Shown here one piece after another: positions 56,967-64,000 of a stretch of 64,000 nucleotides of DNA; within the stretch, counting starts at the first letter, position 1; every line of letters starts with the position of its first letter. The notes below the pieces were generated by a model. It was not told the DNA's origin. It saw only the letters and a program-made list of their open reading frames with translations, and did not search any database. The translations under genes were made by a program, and so were the position numbers. The DNA comes from Rubellimicrobium arenae (GTDB lineage: Bacteria; Pseudomonadota; Alphaproteobacteria; Rhodobacterales; Rhodobacteraceae): the NCBI RefSeq assembly GCF_017916275.1, contig NZ_JAFMST010000005.1:62001-126000 (forward strand). The letters are read 5' to 3'.

Positions 56967-57337
56967 GACAGGGGGGCCCCCGTGACCCGCTTCAGGGTTC
57001 GCACGAGGACAGCACCGTCGAACGGCTTCGTGAGCCAGCCCGTCGCGCCGGCGTCCCTGGCGCGGGCGCGGAGCTCGGGCCCGGTCTCAGTCGTGAGCAC
57101 CAGGATAGGTACCCGCGTGTTCCGTTGGCCGCTGCGTATGGCCTCGATGACGCCGAACCCATCCAGGTTCGGCATGTTGATGTCTGTGATCACCGCATCG
57201 AACGCTGATTCGCCGAAGGAGGAGACGCCATCGAGGCCGTCGTCGGCGGTCGTCACATTCATGCCCGCATTCTCAAGAGCGCGGCGGACCAGTTCCCGGA
57301 TCGTCCGGGAATCGTCGATGGCCAGAACGGACAGCAT
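56963..57337 (-). CDS. cheY: Chemotaxis response regulator CheY
   Basis: 124-residue receiver. D8-D9, phospho-acceptor D52 (VITDINMPNLDG), T in LTTE and K in LTKPFDG. It is the first gene of the leftward operon. ATG 57337 starts the conserved beta-1 strand; a longer frame exists but looks non-coding. Confidence 0.93.
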   Translation of the reverse strand: MLSVLAIDDSRTIRELVRRALENAGMNVTTADDGLDGVSSFGESAFDAVITDINMPNLDGFGVIEAIRSGQRNTRVPILVLTTETGPELRARARDAGATGWLTKPFDGAVLVRTLKRVTGAPLS

Positions 57338-57666
57338 CTCAGGCCACCCCCGCCGCACGGCGCACGACGATGGCACAAAGGCCGATACCGAGACGGTGAT
57401 GGGCCAGAGCGGGCACGGAAGGGGCGTCGTCCATCGGGAACCTCATCGATTGGCTCGCGAACGCTCGTGGCGTTCCAACACGTCGATACCCGGCCTTCGT
57501 TAATAGCCGCTGAACGGGGCAGCAGTGGAAAGCCAGGCGACGGTGGACCCGTCTTAAGTCCGCTTTAAGGCTGTCCGGCTAGGAACAGTGGACAACTCTC
57601 GATTCGAGAAAGGTGGCCCATGTCCAGAAGCCTGTCCGCCCGCCCCCTCAGCTGGAGGGCATCCAA
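57338..57666. promoter_or_regulatory. Divergent che promoter region
   Basis: 329 bases between two diverging cheY genes. It must hold both operon promoters. AT-rich cores lie near 57497-57505 (cgttaatagcc) and 57553-57570 (cttaagtccgctttaagg). A 31-codon leftward frame at 57339-57434, with GAGG before its ATG, could be a leader peptide (MDDAPSVPALAHH...); I give it little weight. Confidence 0.5.
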
Positions 57667-58035
57667 GTGACCCGGCGCATTCTCGTCGTGGACGATTCTC
57701 CTTCCGTCCGTCGAATGGTGGCCATGACCCTGAAAGCTGCCGGTTACGATGTCGTCGAGGCGGGAGACGGCGTCGAGGCGCTTGAGAAGGTAGCCGGGGC
57801 GGAGGTCCACGCTGTCCTGACCGACCAGAACATGCCCCGGATGGATGGGCTGACCTTCATCCGCGAATTCCGCGCCGATGCCTCGCGCCATCGGATTCCC
57901 ATCGTCTTCCTCTCGACCGAGAGCGAGGGCGAGATCAAGGAACGGGCCCGCGCAGCCGGGGCGATCGGCTGGATGGTGAAGCCCTTCGATCAGGCCAAGC
58001 TTCTGTCCGTCATGTCCCGCGTGGTGGCCGCCTGA
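57667..58035 (+). CDS. cheY: Chemotaxis response regulator CheY
   Basis: 122-residue receiver with D9-D10, phospho-acceptor D53 (LTDQNMPRMDG), S in FLSTES and K in VKPFDQ. The GTG at 57667, with GGAGG upstream, was chosen; an ATG at 57619 would add a non-conserved tail. It is the first gene of the rightward operon and overlaps cheA by one base. Confidence 0.92.
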   Translation: MTRRILVVDDSPSVRRMVAMTLKAAGYDVVEAGDGVEALEKVAGAEVHAVLTDQNMPRMDGLTFIREFRADASRHRIPIVFLSTESEGEIKERARAAGAIGWMVKPFDQAKLLSVMSRVVAA

Positions 58036-59735
58036 TGGATGAGGAAACGCTTGCCATCTTCCGTGCGGAGGCCGACAGCCTCGTCGAGAGCCTGGAGGGG
58101 GGGCTGCTTGCCCTTCAAACGCGTCCGGGCGACCGCGCCCTGATCGATCAGGTCTTTCGGGACCTGCATACCCTCAAGGGCACCGGGGGCATGTTCGGCT
58201 ACACCGAACTTGCGGCTTTCGTGCATGGGTTCGAGTCCGCCTTCGAGGCCCTTCGCTCGGGATCGAGCGTAGCCAGCTCCGAACTCGTGGCGATTTCCCT
58301 GAAGGCCCATGACCATATCGTGGCCTTGCTGGACGGTCAGTCGTCGGGAGACCCAGACGCGATCCTGGCCGGACTCGCGGCCGCTGTCGGTGATCAGACC
58401 CCGATCCCGGGGCCCAGACCCGACGTCGCGCCTGTGGCTGCCGATATCGACATCGTCATTCCGCCAGAGCCGCAACCTGCGCTGCGTGTGCAGCCGCCGG
58501 CAGCCCCGGTGTCAGTACCCGAGGGTCCAGCGAGCGCGCCCGCCAAGAGCAGTTCGACGATCCGGATCTCGGCCGACCGCCTGGACGAGATGATGGATCG
58601 TGTCGGAGAGTTGGTGATTGCCGAAGCTCGGCTCGCCGAGATTGCTGCCAAGAGCGGCAGCCCGACTCTGATGTCCGTCACCGAAGACATCCAGCGCCTG
58701 GCAACCGGCATGCGGGACGCAACGATGTCTATCCGCATGACGCCGTTGTCGTCCATCACCGGACGCTTCCGAAGGCTCGTCCATGACTTGGCCGATCAGA
58801 CCGGCAAACCCATCGAACTGGTTCTTGAGGGCGAAGATACCGAGCTCGACAAGAGCGTGGTTGAGCAATTGGCCGAGCCCTTGATGCACCTGATCCGCAA
58901 CGCCGCGGATCATGGCCTTGAAGATCCGATGACTCGGATCGACCTCGACAAGCCCATGGCTGGAACGATCACGCTGTCCGCGCGCCACTCCGGAGCCGAG
59001 GTGCTCATTCAGCTCGCGGACGACGGGCAGGGGCTCGATGCCGGGCGTATCCGGGCCAAGGCGGTCGAAAGGGGGCTCATCTCTGCGGAAGCCGATCTGA
59101 GCCGCAACGAGCTTCTTCGGCTCGTCTTTGCACCCGGCTTCTCGACAGCCGAGCGCGTGACGGAACTGTCGGGCCGTGGCGTCGGCATGGATGTCGTCTC
59201 CCGCACCATCTCGGACCTGCGGGGCAGCGTCGATCTGGACTCCGAGCCGGGCCAGGGAACCCGGATCACCCTGAGGCTGCCGCTCACTCTGGCGATCATC
59301 GATGGTCTCCTGGTCGAGGTGGCGGGCGAACGCTTCACAATCCCGCTCGCCGCCGTGGAGGAGATCGTGGAACTGCCCGAGATCCTCGATGATCAGCAAG
59401 CCACCGCCCGGCTGCTCGATATTCGCGGGCGACTGGTGCCTTACCTGCCGCTCCGTGAAGTGTTCGGAAGCCCCGGCCGGCCGGGACCGTTCCAGAAGAT
59501 TGTTGTAGTCAGTTCAGGCGGGGGGCGGGTCGGACTGGTGGTCGATCGGATCATCGGGTCCAACCAGACCGTCATCAAGCAGCTCTCGCCGCTCCATTCG
59601 GGGCTCAAGATCTTCTCTGGTGCCACCATCCTGGGCGATGGCGCCGTAGCCCTCATCTTGGACGTGCCTAGCCTTGTGACGCGGTCCAAGCGTCCTTCGC
59701 CCTCCGTGAACCGCCTTCAGGAGGCCTATGTATGA
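58035..59735 (+). CDS. cheA: Chemotaxis histidine kinase CheA, short form
   Basis: 566 residues. P1 with phospho-His45 (DLHTLKGTGGMFG), then a proline-rich linker (about 125-175) where a P2 domain would be; no P2 domain is seen. Dimerisation starts at about 177 (IRISADRLDEMMDRVGELV). ATPase with HLIRNAADHGLE and SGRGVGMDVV. CheW-like domain about 420-545. Unlike the CheA on the opposite strand, it should rely on direct CheY docking to P1/P4. It overlaps the next cheW by 4 bases. Confidence 0.94.
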   Translation: MDEETLAIFRAEADSLVESLEGGLLALQTRPGDRALIDQVFRDLHTLKGTGGMFGYTELAAFVHGFESAFEALRSGSSVASSELVAISLKAHDHIVALLDGQSSGDPDAILAGLAAAVGDQTPIPGPRPDVAPVAADIDIVIPPEPQPALRVQPPAAPVSVPEGPASAPAKSSSTIRISADRLDEMMDRVGELVIAEARLAEIAAKSGSPTLMSVTEDIQRLATGMRDATMSIRMTPLSSITGRFRRLVHDLADQTGKPIELVLEGEDTELDKSVVEQLAEPLMHLIRNAADHGLEDPMTRIDLDKPMAGTITLSARHSGAEVLIQLADDGQGLDAGRIRAKAVERGLISAEADLSRNELLRLVFAPGFSTAERVTELSGRGVGMDVVSRTISDLRGSVDLDSEPGQGTRITLRLPLTLAIIDGLLVEVAGERFTIPLAAVEEIVELPEILDDQQATARLLDIRGRLVPYLPLREVFGSPGRPGPFQKIVVVSSGGGRVGLVVDRIIGSNQTVIKQLSPLHSGLKIFSGATILGDGAVALILDVPSLVTRSKRPSPSVNRLQEAYV

Positions 59736-60274
59736 GCTTGGTATCCTCGACACGCGATCGAACGTCCGGATCTCTGGACGTTGTCACCCTACGTCTAGGT
59801 CAGGATACGCTGGCAATCCGAGCGGGCCTGATCCGAGAGGTTCTGGAGCCTGTCGCCATCACACGGGTTCCAGGCGCACCTGAGTTCTGCACGGGACTCG
59901 TCAACGTTCGGGGCACCGTGGTTCCCCTGGCGGACCTGAGGGTCATCTTCGGGATGCATCGGGGGCCCGTTGGTCCGGATACACGGATCCTCGTCCTTGA
60001 TCTTTCGATGGAGGGTCGCGCTGCGGTGGTGGGCATCATCGCCGATGCGGTGCACGAGGTGACCCGTATCAGTCAGGACAGCCTGCAGGATGTGCCAGCC
60101 GTCGGCACCAGTTGGCCCGCGCAATTCGTCGAGGCGATTGCGAACCGAGATAGCAGCGTCGTCATGATCCCCGACCTTCCAGCCATTTTCGCATCTGCGC
60201 TGAGCACTCAAGCGACCCCGGTTTCGTCTCATTCGGGCGGTACGCAGCTCCCGCCGCACCAGTTGGATCGATGA
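59732..60274 (+). CDS. cheW: Chemotaxis adaptor CheW
   Basis: 180-residue CheW with VVTLRLGQDTLAIRAGLIREVL, FCTGLVNVRGTVVPLADLR and GIIADAVHEV. A 25-residue Ser/Pro-rich tail is added. The start overlaps the cheA stop (ATGA). Confidence 0.92.
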   Translation: MSLVSSTRDRTSGSLDVVTLRLGQDTLAIRAGLIREVLEPVAITRVPGAPEFCTGLVNVRGTVVPLADLRVIFGMHRGPVGPDTRILVLDLSMEGRAAVVGIIADAVHEVTRISQDSLQDVPAVGTSWPAQFVEAIANRDSSVVMIPDLPAIFASALSTQATPVSSHSGGTQLPPHQLDR

Positions 60275-60727
60275 TGACGACAGCCGGTACGTCATGGGCC
60301 AGAGATGTTCTTAGAACGGCCAGTCACGCGAAAGCCGAAGGTATGCTCGTCGTGCCATTCATTGCGGCTTTCGCTTCTGACGTAGAGAGGCCGCCCCGCG
60401 GAGCTGAAAATTCAGGTCACGCACCTCCAGCTCTCCCCAATCCAAGGAAAATGCTGATCCACGAATCGGTCGGCGTTCGGGGCGAAATGGTAGGGACCTT
60501 GCAGGGCGTCATCTCCTTCGGCCTGCCGGGGGGGCCGAGCCGTCGCTGTCCAGACCCGCCCCGCAGTCCTGGGGCTGGACAGGCCCTCGGGCCCTCGGCG
60601 GCCACCGCCCGCCGTGTCCCGCGGCTGTCTCGTGGGAGTGGAGGTCAACGGGGATGCCTGTCTCTTCAGCGGTCGTCCGACGGACGACATTGATGTCAAG
60701 TTCGACCGATCCAGCCAATCAACCTGA
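60271..60727 (+). pseudogene. Interrupted small ORF at a G7 run
   Basis: A frame starting at ATG 60271 (overlapping the cheW stop) reads to the run of seven G at 60528-60534. Removing one G joins it to a frame that continues as AVAVQTRPAVLGLDRP...CLVGVEVNGDACLFSGRPTDDIDVKF and stops at 60725-60727, 18 bases before the next cheW. As written, the first frame instead runs on as arginine/proline-rich sequence to 60693. This looks like a small gene of about 150 codons broken by a frameshift, sequencing error or slippery tract. I do not recognise the family. Confidence 0.4.
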
Positions 60728-60745
60728 GAAAAAGTGAGGACCGCC

Positions 60746-61267
60746 ATGTTGGAAGGACCAGTGGTGACATTCGGCTTGGGCGACTCCCTCTTTGCCCTGC
60801 CTGTAGCTTTGGTGCAGGAAATTCTCGATCCGCGGCCTGTGTCGCGCCTTCCGAACGCCCCGGCGCACCTATTGGGCGTGATCGACGTCAGGGGGGCCTC
60901 CGTAGCGGTCATCGACCTGCGCATCCTGCTCGGCGAACCCGCGCGCGCCGACGAGCCGGACACCCGCATCATGGTGCTCCAGATCCCGAAGTCGGGTGAC
61001 GCTCTGCTGGTGGCATTGCGAGTCGATCGAGTGATCGAGGTGGCCGGACTTGATGACGACCGTCTCGAACCATTGGCCGAGGCGGGCTTCCTGGACTGGG
61101 ACCAGCGCATGGTGGAGGGCATCGGACGCCGCGACGGGACCTTCGTGACCGTGCTGCGCGTCGCAGGCCTCTTCGATCCGGAGGTGATCGCCATGCTGGC
61201 CGGCCGTCAGACCGCGTTCGGAACCACGGAGAAGGGGGCGGCCCGTCTTGAGCCGGGACTGGTGTGA
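60746..61267 (+). CDS. cheW: Chemotaxis adaptor CheW, second copy
   Basis: 173-residue CheW with VVTFGLGDSLFALPVALVQEIL, LLGVIDVRGASVAVIDLRILLG and VALRVDRVIEVAGL. ATG 60746 has GTGAGGA 6 bases before it; a GTG at 60734 would lack a site. The end overlaps cheR (GTGA). Two CheW in one operon may allow two receptor classes. Confidence 0.92.
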   Translation: MLEGPVVTFGLGDSLFALPVALVQEILDPRPVSRLPNAPAHLLGVIDVRGASVAVIDLRILLGEPARADEPDTRIMVLQIPKSGDALLVALRVDRVIEVAGLDDDRLEPLAEAGFLDWDQRMVEGIGRRDGTFVTVLRVAGLFDPEVIAMLAGRQTAFGTTEKGAARLEPGLV

Positions 61268-62166
61268 CGGCCCTGATCGTTCGCGCTCGCCTGGCTGAGC
61301 GGTTCCGGAAGCTCGTTCATGAGACCACTGGGATTTTCCTCCCGGACTCGAAGGACGGGATGATCGAGTCCCGCCTCCGTTCCCGACTGGTCGCCCTCGG
61401 TCTCAGGGATGTGGGAGAGTACTTCCACTACCTCTTCGAGAAGGGGGCTCTCCAGGATGAGTTGCCTCGGATCATCGAAGCGGTCACGACCAACAAGACC
61501 GACTTTTTCCGGGAACGGGCTCACTACGCGTTCCTGTGGGAGACTATGATCCCGGCCGCCCTCAAAGCCGCGCCGGGAAGGGTGCCCTTCAAGTTCTGGA
61601 GCGCAGCCTCGTCGACCGGCGCAGAGGCTTGGTCCGCTGCCATGGTGCTGGCCGAAGCGCAAGCGCACTCTCCTCAACTCGACTGGGATGTCCTTGGGAC
61701 CGATATCTCCCGCAGAGTCCTGCAAACCGCGGGGCGCGCCATCTATCCCGAGGCGGAACTCGAGCCCGTGCCTGCCGCCTTGCGAGATCGCTACGCGATG
61801 GTTGGGAGGGGGCGGGACGGGGCGCCTCTTCGCCGCATCGTTCCCGAGCTCCGTCAGCGGGTGCGGTTTCAAGAGATGAACCTGATGGATCCGTCCTATC
61901 CCGTTGATCGCAACCTCGATGCCATCTTCCTGAGAAACGTCTTGATCTACTTCGATCCCCCGACGCAGGCGCGGGTCATTGCCTCGATCTCCTCGCATCT
62001 TCGACCCGGCGGACATCTGGTCGTAGGCCACGCTGAGTCGATGATCGTTCGCCAGAATGGGCTTCGGCAGGTCGCACCCGCCGTCTTCGTCAGGGAGCGG
62101 GGTGACGGGGCACCGGTGCCTCGCGATGTCGGGCCACGGCACCCTGCGACAGGAGGTCTGCTGTGA
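61264..62166 (+). CDS. cheR: Chemotaxis methyltransferase CheR, second copy
   Basis: 300-residue CheR. N-terminal LVHETTGIFLPDSKDGMIESRL, then TTNKTDFFRERAHY, SAM-binding FWSAASSTGAEAWSAA (a diverged GCSTGQEP loop), LGTDISRRVL and IFLRNVLIYFD. The loop keeps the glycine but has Ala-Ser in place of Gly-Cys. The start is GTG overlapping cheW, and it is coupled to cheB. Confidence 0.91.
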   Translation: MTALIVRARLAERFRKLVHETTGIFLPDSKDGMIESRLRSRLVALGLRDVGEYFHYLFEKGALQDELPRIIEAVTTNKTDFFRERAHYAFLWETMIPAALKAAPGRVPFKFWSAASSTGAEAWSAAMVLAEAQAHSPQLDWDVLGTDISRRVLQTAGRAIYPEAELEPVPAALRDRYAMVGRGRDGAPLRRIVPELRQRVRFQEMNLMDPSYPVDRNLDAIFLRNVLIYFDPPTQARVIASISSHLRPGGHLVVGHAESMIVRQNGLRQVAPAVFVRERGDGAPVPRDVGPRHPATGGLL

Positions 62167-63275
62167 TCAGGACTCAGGGTCTCGGAGCCATCAAGGTCAT
62201 GATCGTGGACGACAGCGCCAGCGTTCGGGCGGGCCTGAAGTCGATCCTGGCAAGCGACCCCAACATTGAGGTTGTCGCCACCGCAGGGGATCCCTTCGAA
62301 GCCGCGGACCGTCTACGAGAAACGGTCCCGGACGTGATGCTTCTCGATATCGAAATGCCCCGGATGGACGGGCTCACCTTCTTGGGCAAGATCATGGCCC
62401 AGAGACCATTACCCGTTGTGATCTGCTCGAGTCACAGCGAGGTCGGGTCGCGCAACGCGGTGCGGGCGCTCGAGCTTGGGGCCGCCGAGGTGATCTGCAA
62501 GCCCAGCATGGCTACTGCGGCGCAGCGACAGGACGCCCAGATGCGTGTCTGCGATGCGATTCACGCCGCAGCCCAGACCAGGTCGAAGGCTCGGACAACC
62601 GTGCCGAGGCCCCTGCAGCCAGGACCCAAGCACACGGCGGACGTGATCCTGCCCGCAGCACGGCCGAACTCGCCCAAGCCTCCGCGGACGGCCCCGATCG
62701 TTGCCATCGGGGCCTCGACCGGTGGAACCGAGGCTCTTGCCACGATCCTGCGCGAGCTGCCGGTGGATGCGCCGCCCGTCGTGATTGTGCAGCATATGCC
62801 GGAGCGGTTCACAGCGGCCTTTGCGCAACGCCTGGATGGACTTTGCCGGGTTCGGGTCAGCGAGGCCGTCACGGGCGACCAACTGTCGCCGGGGACGGTG
62901 CTGATCGCGCCGGGGGATCACCATCTTCTCCTGAGGCGGCAGGGGCTGGCGTACCGCGTCGAGGTCATCGACGGTCCCTATGTCGCGCGTCACCGCCCAT
63001 CGGTCGATGTGCTGTTCAGGTCGTTTGCCCAAGCGGCGGGCTTCAACGCCCTGGGCCTGCTCCTCACAGGCATGGGAGACGACGGGGCGCGGGGTCTTCT
63101 GGAGATGAAGGAAGCTGGGGCGCGCACGGCGGCACAGGACGAGGCCACCTCCGTCGTCTTTGGCATGCCGCGTGAAGCTCTGCGCCTGGGCGGGGCCGAT
63201 CGCGCTCTGCCCTTGGGTCGGATGTGCAACGAGATCGTGACCTGGGGAAGAAAGAATGTCGTCGCTGAACAATGA
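62163..63275 (+). CDS. cheB: Chemotaxis methylesterase CheB
   Basis: 370 residues. Receiver about 10-125 with phospho-acceptor D62 (LLDIEMPRMDG), linker, then the esterase domain from about 178 with catalytic S185 (GASTGGTE), H211 (QHMPERF) and D307 (GMGDDGA). It removes methyl groups or deamidates receptors. It is the only cheB in the window and may serve both operons. The start is GTG overlapping cheR. Confidence 0.94.
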   Translation: MIRTQGLGAIKVMIVDDSASVRAGLKSILASDPNIEVVATAGDPFEAADRLRETVPDVMLLDIEMPRMDGLTFLGKIMAQRPLPVVICSSHSEVGSRNAVRALELGAAEVICKPSMATAAQRQDAQMRVCDAIHAAAQTRSKARTTVPRPLQPGPKHTADVILPAARPNSPKPPRTAPIVAIGASTGGTEALATILRELPVDAPPVVIVQHMPERFTAAFAQRLDGLCRVRVSEAVTGDQLSPGTVLIAPGDHHLLLRRQGLAYRVEVIDGPYVARHRPSVDVLFRSFAQAAGFNALGLLLTGMGDDGARGLLEMKEAGARTAAQDEATSVVFGMPREALRLGGADRALPLGRMCNEIVTWGRKNVVAEQ

Positions 63276-64000
63276 AGGTCCGGATCTGATGGAATCGACC
63301 GCCTCCGTCACGGCGGTCCGCCGTCGCACCGAAGCAGTCTTCGAATCCTCCCTTGATGCCATGCTGGCCGCGATGGAGGATCTAAGCGTCACCGAGTCCT
63401 CCTTGACGGCGCTGTCGGTAACGCTCTCGCCCGAGGCGATGGGACGGCTCAAGTCGCTGCAACCCAGGTTTCATGAACTCGGCATCCAGCTCGAGGCCAA
63501 GGCTGCGCGTTGCCGGGAGGCCGCCCGGGACCTGAGCCGGCTGATGGCAAGCGCCCGCGAGAGCCTGGAGGAACTGCGGCGGCTGGCGCGGACTGCGACA
63601 CTGGTGTCGCTCAATGCGTTGGTGGTCAGCCGCACCCTCACGTCCGACAGCGGGACGATCGATGGACTTGCCCGTGAGATGCGCGCCGTGCTGAGCGGCG
63701 TGGGCGGGCTCGTCGCCGACCTTGCGGCCACCATGTCGGCCGGTGGTCTCGGCCTGGAGCAGGTGGAACGAGAGACGGCAGCCTTGGCCGCCTTGACGCG
63801 GTCCGAAGCCCTGCCCGCGATCCACAGCTTCACCGAGATGGTCGTGGCGCGGTCGCGTGACGACCGGGTCGCCCGCTCGGCCAGTCTTGTCTCCAAGAGG
63901 TTCCGGGCTCTTCAGGACAGGGTTGGTCAGGTGGTTGTCCACCTTCAGGTTGGCGACAGCTTCCGGCAGCGACTGGAGCATGTCGAGGACATGCTGGCCA
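63256..64000 (+). CDS. Hypothetical chemotaxis-operon protein, 3' end cut off
   Basis: ATG 63256 lies inside the cheB 3' end (20-base overlap), and the frame stays open for 248 codons to the window edge. The protein is strongly helical (SARESLEELRRLARTATLVSLNALVVSRTL...), resembling the signalling-helix style of receptors but without the MCP hairpin tip. The visible end, LQVGDSFRQRLEHVEDML, resembles a motif seen in receptor-like coiled-coil proteins. I do not recognise a named family. Confidence 0.75.
   Translation, partial: MSSLNNEGPDLMESTASVTAVRRRTEAVFESSLDAMLAAMEDLSVTESSLTALSVTLSPEAMGRLKSLQPRFHELGIQLEAKAARCREAARDLSRLMASARESLEELRRLARTATLVSLNALVVSRTLTSDSGTIDGLAREMRAVLSGVGGLVADLAATMSAGGLGLEQVERETAALAALTRSEALPAIHSFTEMVVARSRDDRVARSASLVSKRFRALQDRVGQVVVHLQVGDSFRQRLEHVEDMLA

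Noticed and set aside
60412-61194. Leftward frame of 260 codons over the second cheW
   Set aside because: Shadow of cheW; serine/arginine/threonine-rich with no motif.

Overview
This GC-rich 64 kb window looks chromosomal and alphaproteobacterial, most likely from the Rhodobacterales. Three things point that way: a Rhodobacter-type hup/hyp order (hupC-D-F-G-H-J-K-hypA-hypB-hupR-hypC-D-E), an exosortase E/protease with a VPEID-CTERM substrate (known mainly from Rhodobacteraceae), and two compact chemotaxis operons. I saw no tRNA, rRNA, CRISPR array or intact insertion sequence.

1-11.1 kb: the right part of an uptake [NiFe]-hydrogenase locus. hupC (cut by the window edge) ends at a hairpin terminator. 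A consensus FNR box then sits where a class II activator should, ahead of twelve tightly packed maturation and regulation genes. A DUF3422 membrane protein follows hypE.

11.2-49.2 kb: a large surface-polymer region. It holds six glycosyltransferases (GT2 x3, GT4, GT61, WecG/TagA), a Wzx-type flippase, a Wzz-like chain-length protein, a BY-kinase-like ATPase, two acyltransferases and two exported SGNH-type enzymes. It also holds an acyl-CoA ligase/acyl carrier protein/decarboxylase trio of the kind linked to exosortases, a tiny VPEID-CTERM protein, and the matching exosortase E/CPBP protease fusion. Inside it sits a biosynthetic operon: a KS-AT-KR-DH-ACP-TE polyketide synthase, a glycosyltransferase, a formyltransferase-adenylation(luciferase-like monooxygenase inserted)-PCP synthetase and a phosphopantetheinyl transferase. 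A GMC oxidoreductase and an SDR-like protein without its catalytic residues are transcribed away from it. The most unusual proposal from this window is that a small formylated, possibly glycine-primed, glycosylated NRPS-PKS product is made as part of, or alongside, an exopolysaccharide/exosortase surface system.

49.2-64 kb: a LuxR-type regulator with phased direct repeats upstream, then two chemotaxis operons diverging from about 57.5 kb. The leftward one is cheY-cheA-cheW-cheR-cheY-unknown-mcp. The rightward one is cheY-cheA-cheW-(interrupted ORF)-cheW-cheR-cheB-unknown, cut by the window edge. Each has its own CheA and CheR, so two sensory complexes or one mixed array are possible.
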